NCBI GenBank assembly: GCA_003246625.1
Contig: QJZR01000013.1
Coordinates: forward strand, 124,001 to 188,000
Length of the DNA stretch: 64,000 bases
From: Alphaproteobacteria bacterium
Lineage (GTDB): Bacteria; Pseudomonadota; Alphaproteobacteria; Rhodospirillales; Rhodospirillaceae
Direction of reading: 5' to 3'
The notes under the pieces were generated by a model that was not told the origin of the DNA, searched no databases, and saw only the letters and a list, made by a program, of their open reading frames with translations. The position numbers were made by a program, and so were the translations under genes. Every line of letters starts with the position of its first letter. Position 1 is the stretch's first letter. This document shows, piece by piece, positions 42,024 through 51,725 of the stretch.

Positions 42024-43430
42024 TTAAAGGCCGAAGCGGCGGCGCGCCTCGGCGCATTGCAGGCGCACCTGGGCGGGCGCGGTGCCGCCGAAGCTGGTCC
42101 GGCTGGCCGCCGAGCTGTCGACGGTCAGCACCGAATAGACGTCCTCGGTGACGCGGGGTTCCACCGCCCGCATCTCGGCGAGCGGCAGGTCGATCAGGTC
42201 GCAGCCCTTCGCCTCCGCCGCCTTGACCAGGGTGCCGGTGACGTGGTGCGCCTCGCGGAAGGGCATGCCGAGCACCCGCACCAGCCAGTCGGCCAGGTCG
42301 GTGGCGGTGGCGAACGCCTTGCCCGCCGCCGCCTTGCAGGCGGCGCGATCGACGGTGAGTTCGGAAATCATGCCGGTCATCGCCGCCAGGCACAGGGCCA
42401 GGGTGTCGAAGGCCTCGAAGGTGGGTTCCTTGTCGTCCTGCATGTCCTTGGAATAGGCCAACGGCAGGCCCTTCATCACGATCAGAAGCGCGTTCAGGTC
42501 GGCGATCAGGCGCCCCGCCTTGGCGCGGCACAGTTCCGCCGCGTCGGGATTGCGCTTCTGCGGCATGATCGAGCTGCCGGTGGAGAAGGAATCCGGCAGC
42601 CGCACGAAGGCGAACTGCGCCGAGGTCCAGATCACCAGTTCCTCGGCCAGACGCGACAGGTGCACCCCGGCGATCGCGGCGGCGGACAGGGCCTCCAGCG
42701 CGAAGTCGCGGTCGGACACCGAATCCAGGGAATTGCGGGTGGGACCGGCGAAGCCCAGGGCCTTGGCGGTCATCGCCCGGTCGATGGGGAACGAGGTTCC
42801 GGCCAGCGCCGCCGCGCCCAGCGGGCATTCCTCGGCGCGGGCGCGGGCATCCGCCATGCGGCCGCGGTCGCGGCCGAACATCTCGACATAGGCCAGCATG
42901 TGGTGGCCGAAGGTCACCGGCTGCGCCGTTTGCAGATGGGTGAATCCGGGCATCACCGCGTCGGCGTGCGCTTCCGCCTGGGTCAGCAGGGCGGCCTGCA
43001 ACGCGGCCAGCCCGGCGTCGACGGTGGCCAGGGTGTCGCGCACCCACAGCTTGAAGTCGGTGGCCACCTGGTCGTTGCGCGAGCGCGCGGTGTGCAGCCG
43101 CCCGGCGGCCTCGCCGATCAGCTCCGCCAGGCGGGCCTCGACGTTCATGTGGATATCCTCGAAGGCGACGCGGAAGGGGAAAGTGCCCGCCTCGATCTCC
43201 GCCAGGATCGTCTGCAAACCGGAAGTGATGGCGTTTGCGTCGGCTTCGGATATGATGCCGCACGTCGCCAGCATCGCGCAGTGGGCCCTCGAGCCCGCGA
43301 TATCCTGGCGGTAGAGACGCTTGTCGAAGCCGATCGAGGCGTTGATCTCCTGCATCACGGCAGCGGGGCCGGACGCGAAACGTCCTCCCCAAATGCGGCT
43401 GGGGGATTGGGGATCGGAAGTCTGGCTCAT
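42024..43430 (-). CDS. argH: Argininosuccinate lyase
   Basis: 468 residues. Splits argininosuccinate into arginine and fumarate. The family signature [12 protein letters not shown] (~residues 290-301, catalytic Ser loop) is present, with [10 protein letters not shown] at the N-terminus, [21 protein letters not shown], and [16 protein letters not shown] (catalytic His). It heads argH-lptM-lysA and is divergent from tlpA with only 46 nt between the start codons. argF and argD are 11 kb away. Confidence 0.97.
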   Translation of the reverse strand: MSQTSDPQSPSRIWGGRFASGPAAVMQEINASIGFDKRLYRQDIAGSRAHCAMLATCGIISEADANAITSGLQTILAEIEAGTFPFRVAFEDIHMNVEARLAELIGEAAGRLHTARSRNDQVATDFKLWVRDTLATVDAGLAALQAALLTQAEAHADAVMPGFTHLQTAQPVTFGHHMLAYVEMFGRDRGRMADARARAEECPLGAAALAGTSFPIDRAMTAKALGFAGPTRNSLDSVSDRDFALEALSAAAIAGVHLSRLAEELVIWTSAQFAFVRLPDSFSTGSSIMPQKRNPDAAELCRAKAGRLIADLNALLIVMKGLPLAYSKDMQDDKEPTFEAFDTLALCLAAMTGMISELTVDRAACKAAAGKAFATATDLADWLVRVLGMPFREAHHVTGTLVKAAEAKGCDLIDLPLAEMRAVEPRVTEDVYSVLTVDSSAASRTSFGGTAPAQVRLQCAEARRRFGL

Positions 43431-43476
43431 GTGCGTCTCAATTCATCGGTAATGCTTGTTCGAAGGATGGGAAACG

Positions 43477-44157
43477 ATGGACTTGGAGCCTTCCACGCCG
43501 CAGGAAAATCCGCAAGACGAAATCCCGGACATCGACAAGAGGACCCTGCGCAAGGCGATCCTGACGGCGCTGGGCGCGGTGGCGCTGATCAGCGGCGTCT
43601 TCCTCGGCATGCGCGAGGGGTTCGACCCCAGCGAGGACCGGACCTATCACACGATGTCCGACGCCCTGGCGAAGGTTACCCTCTACAAGACGCCGCAGGA
43701 GCCGCCGGTCAAGAGCTTCACCCAATACGTTCCCGACGGCGACAGGTCTTACCGCCAGATCGAGACCCAGATCAAGGACTTCAAGGGCAAGCCGGTCCTG
43801 ATTAACTTCTGGGCCTCGTGGTGCCGCCCCTGCCGCGCCGAGATGCAGGTGCTGGACAAGGTCTACGCCGACTTGACCGCCGCCGGGCTGGTGGTACTGC
43901 CGGTGATGACCGCCGACCGCGCGGGGATCGGCGGCGCGAAGTACTTCTTCCGCGGCGCCGACATCGCCCACCTGCCGTACTTCCTCGACCACGGCACCGA
44001 GCTGATGGAGGCGATGATGGTGCGGGCGCTGCCCACCACCGTCTTCGTCGATGCCGAGGGCAACGCCGTCGCCTTTTCCAACGCTCTCGATTATTCCCAG
44101 CCCCTGGCGCTGGACCTGCTGTTCGCCTTCGCGGAGACCGGCAAGCTGCCGCGCTAG
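43477..44157 (+). CDS. tlpA: TlpA-like membrane-anchored thioredoxin
   Basis: 226 residues from an ATG with AAGGA upstream; an upstream in-frame TTG is not favoured. One membrane anchor (~30-50) is followed by a periplasmic thioredoxin fold with the active-site CRPC in FWASWCRPCRAEM (~115-120), a central insertion typical of TlpA (MTADRAGIGGAKYFFRGADI) and the cis-Pro ALPTTVFVDAEG. In Bradyrhizobium TlpA reduces copper chaperones and CoxB for cytochrome oxidase assembly. The divergent argH neighbour is conserved in alphaproteobacteria. Confidence 0.92.
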   Translation: MDLEPSTPQENPQDEIPDIDKRTLRKAILTALGAVALISGVFLGMREGFDPSEDRTYHTMSDALAKVTLYKTPQEPPVKSFTQYVPDGDRSYRQIETQIKDFKGKPVLINFWASWCRPCRAEMQVLDKVYADLTAAGLVVLPVMTADRAGIGGAKYFFRGADIAHLPYFLDHGTELMEAMMVRALPTTVFVDAEGNAVAFSNALDYSQPLALDLLFAFAETGKLPR

Positions 44158-44161
44158 GCGT

Positions 44162-44872
44162 TCATCCTACCCGCAGGGAGTGCCCGCCGCGTTCGAAGAC
44201 GCGGCGCAGGCCCATGGTCACGGCGAAGCCGATGTAGGCCCCCATCACCACGTCCGAGGGATAGTGGATGGTGGTCAGCGCGCGGCTGGACCCCACCAGC
44301 ACCGCGACCAGGACGTAGAGCAGGTTGTAGCGCGGATAGATCAGGGTCAGCGCGGTCATCGCCGCCACCACCGTCTGGGTGTGGCCGGACGGGAAGCTGT
44401 ACATCCCCATGTGCACGCCGAAGGGGTCGAGGCCGTAGAGGCCTTCCTCGAACAGATAGCGCGGGCGGTAGCGGCCGACGCAGAACTTGACGATCTGCCC
44501 CAGGGTGCCAGACGCCGCCATCGAGACGATGACGAACCAGGCGGACCGCGCCAGGTTCATGTACTGGTCGTGGCCGGTGGTGGTGCCCGACAGTCCGGCC
44601 AGGATGCGCGCCCCCAGCAGCAGGGCGGCGGCCATCACGTACCACAGCCCGGTCAGGCCGACGTCGGTCAGCACCTTGAAGAAGCCGAAGGTCTCGGGCG
44701 GCAGGTGGTTGCGCAGCAGGTGGGCGAGGGGCAGGTCGATCCAGGCGATCATCGCCGCGCACAAGAGGGTCACGCCGCCGGTCGCCGAGGCCCAGGGATG
44801 ACGCCGCGCCGTCCGCGCGCAGGCAAGAACGGCGCGTTCCACCGGCCCGGGGTCGTGGCTTTGCCCGGTCAT
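44162..44872 (-). CDS. PAP2-family membrane phosphatase
   Basis: 236 residues with about six membrane segments. The three PAP2/vanadium-haloperoxidase signatures are complete: KFCVGRYRPRYL (K-x6-R-P), PSGHTQTV, and SRALTTIHYPSDVVMG (S-R-x5-H-x3-D). Enzymes of this type dephosphorylate undecaprenyl-diphosphate, lipid A or phosphatidate. The start overlaps the stop of the ArnT-like glycosyltransferase (ATGA at 44869-44872), which suggests joint action on a lipid-linked substrate, perhaps lipid A: LpxE/LpxF-like dephosphorylation beside ArnT-like transfer. That is inference. Confidence 0.92.
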   Translation of the reverse strand: MTGQSHDPGPVERAVLACARTARRHPWASATGGVTLLCAAMIAWIDLPLAHLLRNHLPPETFGFFKVLTDVGLTGLWYVMAAALLLGARILAGLSGTTTGHDQYMNLARSAWFVIVSMAASGTLGQIVKFCVGRYRPRYLFEEGLYGLDPFGVHMGMYSFPSGHTQTVVAAMTALTLIYPRYNLLYVLVAVLVGSSRALTTIHYPSDVVMGAYIGFAVTMGLRRVFERGGHSLRVG

Positions 44873-46524
44873 TTTCCGCCGTCCCGGCGGAAGAGGAACA
44901 GCCGCGCCGGCTTGCCCTTGGAATAGTTGAAGCCGTCGACCTCGGCGCGCACCGGCAGCGGCGGCACGCCCAGCTGTTCCAGCCGCGCGGCGAAGGCGGC
45001 GCGGTCGCGTTCGTCGACGATGCCGACGGCGGCGGGGTCGGCGGCCAGAATGTCGGCGACGTCGGCGGCGTTGACCAGGCGCACCTTGGTGCCCAGCATG
45101 AACACCGCGCTCGGCTCGTGATAGCCGGACAGCGCCACCGCCGCCCCCTCGGGGGCGACCGCCGCGACCGCGTCGGCCAGGCGCGGCGCCACCCACAGCC
45201 GTTCCAGACGGGGCAGCACGCCGGCGAAGACCCCGGCGTAGACCGGCACCGACAGGGCCACCGCCAGGGCGGCGGCGGGCAGGTGCAGGCCGCGCCAGGA
45301 CCGGTACGGCGGCAGCAACGCGGCGGCCAGGGCCAGCAGCGCCATCGGCACGGAGAACCAGGCGAAGCCGGTGCCGTAGACGACCGGCAGGGCCACGGCG
45401 GCGGCGGCCAGGGCGGTGCCGACCAGCGCCCAGACGGCGCCCAGCCCCTTCGCCCAGAGCCGTCCGAACAGGGCCTGCGCGTCTTCCCGCACCGCGAACA
45501 GGGCGGCGGCGGTCAGCAGGCAGAGCGCCGGATAGAGCGGCAGCGGATAGTGCGGCAGCTTGGTCGGCACGACCTCGAACACCAGCCAGGAGGGCACCGC
45601 CCAGGCCAGGCAGAAGCGCACCCCCGGCTGGGCGCGTTCGCGGACGGCGCGGGCCAGCGCCGGAAACAGGAACAGCGAGCCCGGCCACAGGGTGGCCAGC
45701 GCCAGCACCGCGTACAGGCCGGGGAAGCCGCCGTGGGCTTCCTGGCCGCCGATCAGCTTGGGCAGAAGGTCCTTGCCCACCGCCTCGGAGACGAAACCGG
45801 TCTGCGGCCCCATCGCCATCGCCGCCGCCCAGGGCAGGACCACGGCCAGGGCGATCGGCAGGCCGGAAACCGGGCGCAGGGTGGACAGCCAGCGCCAGCG
45901 GCGGTCGGCGACGGCGAGGGCGAGGATGGCGAGAATCATCACCATCGGCGCGATCGGCCCCTTGATCAGCATCCCCGCGCCGAGGGCGAACCACATCGCC
46001 GCCACCTGTCCGGCGGGGACGGCGGGCCCCTTCCGCGCCTGCATGTAGAGCCGCCCCAACACCCCCATCGCGGCGGTGGAGCAGGCGAGCAGCAGGGCGT
46101 CGGTCTTCGCCTGGTGCGCTTCCGCCACCAGGATCAGCGACGAGGCCAACAGCGCCGCCCCGGCGAAGGCGACGCGCCGGTCGAACAGGTGCTTGCCGAA
46201 GGCGAAGGTGAACAGCACCGCCAGGGTCGCGCCGAGGGCGGAGGGCAGGCGATAGGGCCAGCGGGCGTCGGACGCGGCATCGGAGAAGAGGGCGGTGGCC
46301 GCCGCCTGCGCCCAGTAGATGCCGACCGGCTTTTTGTTGCGCGGCACGTCCTGGAAGCGGATGGCGACGAAATCGCCGCTTTCCAGCATCTGGCGGGAGG
46401 CCTGCATGTAGCGGGATTCGTCGCGGTCCAGCGGCGGCACGGCGGCCAGGCCCGGCGCGTACAGTCCGGCGCAGAGCAGCAGCAGGGCGAAATAGGGGCG
46501 GAGCCCGGTCAGCAGTCGATGCAC
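44869..46524 (-). CDS. ArnT-like/GT39 membrane glycosyltransferase
   Basis: 551 residues, about a dozen membrane segments. The first periplasmic loop has the catalytic acidic motif PPLDRDESRYMQASRQML and the KKPVGIYW segment, both as in ArnT, which transfers aminoarabinose from undecaprenyl phosphate to lipid A. The C-terminal ~120 residues form a soluble domain. No arnBCDF synthesis genes are in the window, so the sugar may be different. It is 22 nt downstream of etfA on the same strand and coupled to the PAP2 phosphatase gene. Confidence 0.88.
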   Translation of the reverse strand: MHRLLTGLRPYFALLLLCAGLYAPGLAAVPPLDRDESRYMQASRQMLESGDFVAIRFQDVPRNKKPVGIYWAQAAATALFSDAASDARWPYRLPSALGATLAVLFTFAFGKHLFDRRVAFAGAALLASSLILVAEAHQAKTDALLLACSTAAMGVLGRLYMQARKGPAVPAGQVAAMWFALGAGMLIKGPIAPMVMILAILALAVADRRWRWLSTLRPVSGLPIALAVVLPWAAAMAMGPQTGFVSEAVGKDLLPKLIGGQEAHGGFPGLYAVLALATLWPGSLFLFPALARAVRERAQPGVRFCLAWAVPSWLVFEVVPTKLPHYPLPLYPALCLLTAAALFAVREDAQALFGRLWAKGLGAVWALVGTALAAAAVALPVVYGTGFAWFSVPMALLALAAALLPPYRSWRGLHLPAAALAVALSVPVYAGVFAGVLPRLERLWVAPRLADAVAAVAPEGAAVALSGYHEPSAVFMLGTKVRLVNAADVADILAADPAAVGIVDERDRAAFAARLEQLGVPPLPVRAEVDGFNYSKGKPARLFLFRRDGGK

Positions 46525-46546
46525 CTTGACCCTCCGCCCCGTCCGG

Positions 46547-47479
46547 TCACGCGCTCAGGGAATCGATCAACGCGGGAACCGCCTCGAACACGTCGGCGAC
46601 CAAGCCGTAGTCGGCGACCTGGAAGATCGGCGCCTCGCCGTCCTTGTTGATCGCCACGATCACCTTGGAATCCTTCATCCCGGCGATGTGCTGGATGGCC
46701 CCCGAGATGCCCACCGCGATGTAGAGGTCGGGGGCGACGATCTTGCCGGTCTGGCCGACCTGGGCGTCGTTGGGGATGAACCCCGCGTCGACCGCGGCGC
46801 GGCTGGCGCCGACCGCGCCGCCGAGAAGGTCGGCCAACTGCGAAACCAGGGCGAAGGCGCCGTCCGAGCCGATGCCGCGCCCGCCCGCGACGACGACGCG
46901 CGCCGCGGTCAGTTCGGGGCGGACGCTTTCCACCACCCGGCGTTCGAGGAAGCGGGCGGCGTCGCAGGGGGCGGCGGCGGCGATCGCCTCCACCGGGGCG
47001 GCGCCGGTTTCCGCCGCCTTTTCGAAGGCGGTGGTGCGCACGGTGATCACCTTCTTCGCGTCGGACGAGCGCACCGTGGCCAGCGCGTTGCCCGCGTAGA
47101 TCGGCCGGACGAAGGTGTCCGCGTCGACCACCGCGACGATTTCGGAAATCTGCTGCACGTCCAACAGCGCGGCGACGCGCGGCATCGCGTTTTTGCCGCA
47201 GGCGGTGGCCGGGGCCAGCAGGGCGTCGTATTCGGCGGCCAGTCCGACCAGCAGGTCGGCCAGCGGCTCGGCCAGGGCCTCGGCGTGCGCCGGATCGTCG
47301 GCCAGCAGCACCCGTCCGACGCCCGCGATCTTCGCGGCGGCCTCGGCGGCGGCGGCGGCACCCGCGCCCGCCACCAGGACGTCGGCGGAGCCCCCCAGCG
47401 CCAGGGCCGCGGTCACCGCGGCGTGGGTGGCGGGCTTGAGGGAACGGTTGTCGTGTTCGGCAAGGACCAGGGCACGCAT
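46547..47479 (-). CDS. etfA: Electron transfer flavoprotein alpha subunit
   Basis: 310 residues. Binds FAD and hands electrons from acyl-CoA and other dehydrogenases to ETF-QO. The N-terminal domain begins [18 protein letters not shown]; the C-terminal FAD domain carries [51 protein letters not shown] and [20 protein letters not shown], all diagnostic of EtfA. The ATG overlaps the etfB TGA by one base (TGATG at 47477-47481). Its quinone reductase partner is at 10.2-11.9 kb. Confidence 0.97.
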   Translation of the reverse strand: MRALVLAEHDNRSLKPATHAAVTAALALGGSADVLVAGAGAAAAAEAAAKIAGVGRVLLADDPAHAEALAEPLADLLVGLAAEYDALLAPATACGKNAMPRVAALLDVQQISEIVAVVDADTFVRPIYAGNALATVRSSDAKKVITVRTTAFEKAAETGAAPVEAIAAAAPCDAARFLERRVVESVRPELTAARVVVAGGRGIGSDGAFALVSQLADLLGGAVGASRAAVDAGFIPNDAQVGQTGKIVAPDLYIAVGISGAIQHIAGMKDSKVIVAINKDGEAPIFQVADYGLVADVFEAVPALIDSLSA

Positions 47480-48231
47480 CACAGCACCTTCGCTTCGTTC
47501 TTCAGACGGTCGACCAGTTCGCCGACCGAGCCGACGATGACCCCGGCCTTGCGGCGCGGCGGTTCCTCGACCTTGACCAGGGTCAGGCGCGGCGCGATGT
47601 CCACGCCCAATTCCTCGGGGGCGACGGTGTCCAGGGGTTTCTTCTTCGCCTTCATGATGTTGGGCAGCGAGGCGTAGCGCGGTTCGTTGAGGCGCAGGTC
47701 GGTGGTCAGGACGCAGGGCGGGGCGAGGGAGAGGGTCTCCAGGCCGCCGTCGATCTCGCGCACCACGGAGAGGCGGCCCTCGCCGGTCTTTTCGGTGGCG
47801 GAGATGAAGGTCCCCTGCGGCCAGCCGAGAAGCGCCGCCAGCATCTGGCCGGTCTGGTTGGAATCGTCGTCGATCGCCTGCTTGCCCAGGATCACCACGT
47901 CGGGTTTCTCGCGCTCCGCCGCCGCCTTCAGCAGCTTGGCCACGGCCAGGGGCTGCACCTCGGCGTCGGTCTTGATCAACAGCGCGCGGTCGGCGCCCAT
48001 AGCCAAGCCGGTGCGCAGGGTGTCCTGCGCCGCCTGCGGGCCGATGGAAACCACCACCACCTCGGTGGCGAGGCCCTTTTCCTTCCAGCGCACCGCTTCC
48101 TCGACGGCGATCTCGTCGAAGGGGTTCATCGACATCTTGAGGTTCGCGGTATCGACGCCGCTGCCGTCGGGCTTGATGCGGATCTTGACGTTGTAATCGA
48201 CGACGCGTTTCACCGCGACCAGGACTTTCAT
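47479..48231 (-). CDS. etfB: Electron transfer flavoprotein beta subunit
   Basis: 250 residues from [20 protein letters not shown]. Contains [39 protein letters not shown] (AMP/FAD-side loop), and the recognition-loop segment [20 protein letters not shown] that docks partner dehydrogenases in EtfB. The start at 48231 agrees with family alignments; an upstream in-frame ATG at 48249 does not. It is translationally coupled to etfA. A long hairpin lies upstream (48278-48313). Confidence 0.97.
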   Translation of the reverse strand: MKVLVAVKRVVDYNVKIRIKPDGSGVDTANLKMSMNPFDEIAVEEAVRWKEKGLATEVVVVSIGPQAAQDTLRTGLAMGADRALLIKTDAEVQPLAVAKLLKAAAEREKPDVVILGKQAIDDDSNQTGQMLAALLGWPQGTFISATEKTGEGRLSVVREIDGGLETLSLAPPCVLTTDLRLNEPRYASLPNIMKAKKKPLDTVAPEELGVDIAPRLTLVKVEEPPRRKAGVIVGSVGELVDRLKNEAKVL

Positions 48232-48277
48232 CGGCTGCACCCTCGGCACTGTAGGTTATTCGGCGCAAACCAGCGCC

Positions 48278-48313
48278 TTCCGTGGCGGAAGGCTACGCGC
48301 TCCCGCCACGGAA
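48278..48313. repeat. Long inverted repeat upstream of etfB
   Basis: TTCCGTGGCGG (48278-48288) and CCGCCACGGAA (48303-48313) are perfect 11-nt arms around a 14-nt loop, followed on the plus strand by five more A. The T-run is on the wrong side for a minus-strand terminator, so it is not a simple end of the adenosyltransferase transcript. It could be a leader structure of etfBA. Confidence 0.45.
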
Positions 48314-48340
48314 AAAAAGTCTTTCGTTGCCTTCGCCGCT

Positions 48341-48922
48341 TCAGCGGTTGGCCCCCGGCACCCAGAGGATGTCGCACGCTCCCTTTTCGTTGAGGTAGCG
48401 GCCGAGGACGAACAGGTGGTCGGACAGGCGGTTGGCGTATTTCAGGGCCTCGGGATTGACCGGTTCCTTCTCGATCAGTTCCGAGATCTCCCGTTCGGCG
48501 CGGCGGATCACCGAACGCGCCAGATGCAGATAGGCCGCCGCGGGCTTGCCGCCCGGCAGGATGAAGGATTTCAGCGGCATCAGCTCGGTGTTCATCGCGT
48601 CGATTTCGGTTTCCAGCCGCTTCACCTGCTCGGCCTGCATGCGCAGCGCCATGGTGGCGTCCTCGCCCTCCTTGATCGGGGTGCAGAGGTCGGCGCCCAG
48701 GTCGAACAGGTCGTTCTGGATGCGCTTCAGCATGTCGTCCGCCGCCGTCTGGGCCGGATCGGCGGCGGTGTGGACGCGGGCCAGGCCGAGGATGCCGTTG
48801 GCCTCGTCCACCGTGCCGTAGGCGCTGACGCGAAGCGAACCCTTGCTGACCCGGGTGCCGTCGCCCAGCGAGGTCTTGCCCTTGTCGCCGCCGCGGGTGT
48901 AAATGCGCGTGAGTTGTACCAT
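48341..48922 (-). CDS. Cob(I)alamin adenosyltransferase, PduO type
   Basis: 193 residues. Makes adenosylcobalamin from cob(I)alamin and ATP. The N-terminal ATP-binding stretch TRIYTRGGDKGKTSLGDG (5-22), the region with VDEANGILGLAR, and later FILPGGKPAAAYLHLARSVI, then RRAEREISEL and YANRLSDHLFVLGRYLN are characteristic of PduO/MMAB-type enzymes, not CobA/BtuR. AdoCbl is the cofactor of NrdJ, also in this window. AAAGGAA precedes the start. No cobalamin riboswitch was recognised upstream. It is on the same strand as etfBA, separated by ~110 nt. Confidence 0.95.
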   Translation of the reverse strand: MVQLTRIYTRGGDKGKTSLGDGTRVSKGSLRVSAYGTVDEANGILGLARVHTAADPAQTAADDMLKRIQNDLFDLGADLCTPIKEGEDATMALRMQAEQVKRLETEIDAMNTELMPLKSFILPGGKPAAAYLHLARSVIRRAEREISELIEKEPVNPEALKYANRLSDHLFVLGRYLNEKGACDILWVPGANR

Positions 48923-49093
48923 GGCCGCAAAGTTCCTTTCGTGGTTGTGGGCCGGACGCGTCGGAAAAAACCTGGGAGCGCGCCCCCGTTCGGATTCCGG
49001 TTGCGGGGAGGCGGTCGAACGTGGAAGGTATGACGCGTCGGCGCCGGTATCTTAACCCGGATTTCCCGCAAGGATAACCAACGGAACGCAAGA

Positions 49094-50200
49094 ATGCGAC
49101 TGTCCTGGATCATCAGCTATTACATCGCGCGCCGCTTCTTTCTGGCGTTCATGTACACGCTGTTCGCGATCGTCGGCATCACCGTTCTGTTCGACAGCAT
49201 CGAGATTCTCCGCCGCCTGACCGGCAAGGCCGACGTCGGCCTGTTCGTGGTGTTGGAGATGGCGCTTCTGAAGATGCCGCAGATGCTGACCACGGTGTTG
49301 CCCTTCGCGGTGATGCTGGGGGCGATGATCGTCTTCTGGCGTCTGACCCGGACCCAGGAACTGGTGGTGATCCGCGCGGTCGGCGTGTCCGCCTGGCAAT
49401 TCCTGGCACCGGTGGTGATCGTCGTGCTGCTGTTCGGGGTGTTCAACCTGACCGCGATCAACCCGCTGGCGGCGGCGATGTTCCGCGAGTACGAGCGCCT
49501 GGAGGATTCCCTCAAGCTGCGCTACGACAACCCGCTGACCTTCTCGTCGGGCGGGCTGTGGATGCGCGAGGCGGCGCCGGGCGGCGGCCAGTCGGTGATT
49601 CATTCCAACGACGTCCGCCAGAAGGACGGCGTCTTGACGATGCGGCGGGTGACCGTGCTGTCGCTGTCGCCGGAAGGCGGCTTCCTGTCCCGCTACGAGG
49701 CGGCGGCGGGCACCATCCGCGACCGCGCCCTGACCCTGTCCGACATCTGGATACTCAGCCCCGGCGAGCCCAGCCGTCACGTCGCGACGATCAGCCAGCC
49801 GACCTCGCTGTCGCTGTCGAAAATCCAGGAGAAGTTCTCCTCCCCCGCCAGTTTGTCGTTCTGGGAGTTGCCGGGCTTCATCCGTTTCTTCGAATCCGCC
49901 GGGTTCTCGGCCCATCGCCACGTGCTGCACTGGCACGCGCTGCTGGCCTCGCCGCTGCTGCTGTGCGCCATGGTCTTCGTCGCCGCGGTGTTCTCGCTCA
50001 ACCCCAACATGCGCAAGGGCGGTCTGCTGTTCCGCGTCGTCGCGGGGGTGGGCGCCGGGTTCCTGTTCTATTTCTTCACCCGCCTGACCTATGCCTTCGG
50101 CCTGTCCAACACCCTGCCCCTGTTCCTGGCGGCGTGGAGCCCGGTGGCGGTGGCCTTGCTGTTGTCGCTGGCGGTGCTGCTGCACCAGGAAGACGGCTGA
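49094..50200 (+). CDS. lptG: LPS export permease of the LptF/LptG family
   Basis: 368 residues, YjgP/YjgQ fold: membrane segments at ~15-35, ~55-80 and ~100-120, a periplasmic beta-jellyroll (~130-265), and three C-terminal segments (~275-365). Motifs: YIARRFFLAFMYTLFAIVGI, LPFAVMLGAMIVFWRLTRTQE, ELVVIRAVGVSAWQF, INPLAAAMFREYE, and FSLNPNMRKGGLLFRVVAG. With LptB and the partner permease it extracts LPS from the inner membrane. Alphaproteobacterial LptG-like wording is favoured, but no lptF neighbour is present, so F versus G is uncertain. A glycosyltransferase gene follows after 1 nt. Confidence 0.88.
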   Translation: MRLSWIISYYIARRFFLAFMYTLFAIVGITVLFDSIEILRRLTGKADVGLFVVLEMALLKMPQMLTTVLPFAVMLGAMIVFWRLTRTQELVVIRAVGVSAWQFLAPVVIVVLLFGVFNLTAINPLAAAMFREYERLEDSLKLRYDNPLTFSSGGLWMREAAPGGGQSVIHSNDVRQKDGVLTMRRVTVLSLSPEGGFLSRYEAAAGTIRDRALTLSDIWILSPGEPSRHVATISQPTSLSLSKIQEKFSSPASLSFWELPGFIRFFESAGFSAHRHVLHWHALLASPLLLCAMVFVAAVFSLNPNMRKGGLLFRVVAGVGAGFLFYFFTRLTYAFGLSNTLPLFLAAWSPVAVALLLSLAVLLHQEDG

Positions 50201-50201
50201 G

Positions 50202-51725
50202 ATGACGGCGCGCGAGGAACCGGGCTGGCGGCTGGCCCTGGTCGCGGTGGCGGCGCTGACCCTGTGGCGCGTCGCCGAGCTGGCGGCGTGGCCGGTCAAC
50301 CTGTCCTTCGACGAGGCGCAGTACTGGTCGTGGGCGCTGGACCCGGCGTTCGGCTATTACTCCAAGCCGCCGGTGGTGGCCTGGGCGATCGCCCTGACCA
50401 CCGCCCTCTTCGGCTCGGCGGAATGGGCGGTGCGCATGGGTTCGCCCCTGGCGCACGCGGGCACCGCGCTGGCCCTGTTCGCGCTTGGGCGGCGGATCGG
50501 CGGCGGCCGCGTCGGGCTGCTTGCCGCGCTGATCTTCCTCACCCTGCCCGGGGTGTCGGTCTCCGCGCTGCTGATTTCCACCGATCCCTTCCTGATGTGC
50601 GCCTGGGGCTGGGGGCTTTACGGCCTGCACCGCGCCCTCGCGGCGGAGGCGGCGGGCCGCCCGGCGACCCGCGTCTGGATCGGAGTGGGGCTGGCGCTCG
50701 GCCTCGGCCTGTTGGCGAAGTACGCGATGCTCGCCTTCGTCGCGGGCGCGGCCTTGGCCATCGCCTGGGTGCCGGAATGGCGCGGCGTCGCGCGGCGGCG
50801 CGGCCCGTGGCTGGCCCTGGCGCTGGGGCTGGCGGTGTTTTCGCCCAACCTGGTCTGGAACGCGGCGCACCATTTCGTCAGCTTCGCCCATACCCAGGCC
50901 AACGCCAACCTTTCGGCGGGGGGGGCGCATCCGTTGAAGGCGCTGGCCTTCCTGGGGGGGCAGCTCGCGGTGTTCGGGCCGATTCCCTTCGCCGCCCTGC
51001 TGATTCTTGCCTTCGCCTTGCTGTTCCGGCGGCGGACGGCCGCCGCCGTGGCGGCGGTGCCGGAGGCGGACGCCCGTTTCCTCGCCGCCTTCGCCCTGCC
51101 GCTGCTGGCGATCATGACGGTGGAGGGGTTCCTCTCCCGCGCCAACGCCAACTGGGCGGCCCCCGCCTATGTTTCGGCGACGGTCTGGGTGGCCGCCGCC
51201 TGCGCGAAACGGGAAGGATGGCTGAAGGCCGCCCTGGCGATGCATCTGCTGGCGGCGCTTCTGATCGTCAACTACGACGCGGCGGCGCGTCTGGTCGGGG
51301 TGGAGCTGTCCGCGAAGACCGATCCGATGAAGCGCCTGCGCGGCTGGGACCGCCTGGGCCCGGCGCTCGCCGACGCGATCCGTCCCGAGATGGCGGGGGC
51401 GGAGCCGCCGGTGCTGGTCTTCGACGAGCGCAAGATCCTGACGCCGATGCTGTATTACCTGCCGAAGCCGCTGCCCGAAATCGCCAAGTGGAACGCCGAC
51501 GGCCACATCGACGACCACTTCGACCTCACCGCCGATCTGGCCCGTCATCGCGGCCGCGTCGTCCTGCTGGCGACGCGGCGGGCCGACGTGTCCGCCTATG
51601 CCGGGGCCTTCGCGGGTCCGGTGGTCGGTCCGGTGACGATTTCGGTGCCGATCCACCGGGATTACACGCTGACCCTCAACCTGTTCCGCATGGGGCGGTT
51701 CACCGGTTATCCGGTCAATCCCTGA
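50202..51725 (+). CDS. GT39-family membrane glycosyltransferase
   Basis: 507 residues, about eleven membrane segments. The N-terminal periplasmic loop has SFDEAQYWSWALDPAFGYYS followed by KPPVVAW, the acidic catalytic motif of dolichyl/undecaprenyl-phosphate-sugar transferases (PMT_2/GT39). A soluble C-terminal ~120 residues is present (VLVFDERKILTPMLYYLPK). It probably decorates LPS or another envelope glycan. The ATG begins 1 nt after the lptG stop, supporting an LPS-related role. The end overlaps the convergent cupin gene by 11 nt. Confidence 0.9.
   Translation: MTAREEPGWRLALVAVAALTLWRVAELAAWPVNLSFDEAQYWSWALDPAFGYYSKPPVVAWAIALTTALFGSAEWAVRMGSPLAHAGTALALFALGRRIGGGRVGLLAALIFLTLPGVSVSALLISTDPFLMCAWGWGLYGLHRALAAEAAGRPATRVWIGVGLALGLGLLAKYAMLAFVAGAALAIAWVPEWRGVARRRGPWLALALGLAVFSPNLVWNAAHHFVSFAHTQANANLSAGGAHPLKALAFLGGQLAVFGPIPFAALLILAFALLFRRRTAAAVAAVPEADARFLAAFALPLLAIMTVEGFLSRANANWAAPAYVSATVWVAAACAKREGWLKAALAMHLLAALLIVNYDAAARLVGVELSAKTDPMKRLRGWDRLGPALADAIRPEMAGAEPPVLVFDERKILTPMLYYLPKPLPEIAKWNADGHIDDHFDLTADLARHRGRVVLLATRRADVSAYAGAFAGPVVGPVTISVPIHRDYTLTLNLFRMGRFTGYPVNP

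Noticed and set aside
48923-49093. Cobalamin riboswitch before the adenosyltransferase gene
   Set aside because: No B12-box-like GCCACTG motif or long leader structure was found.
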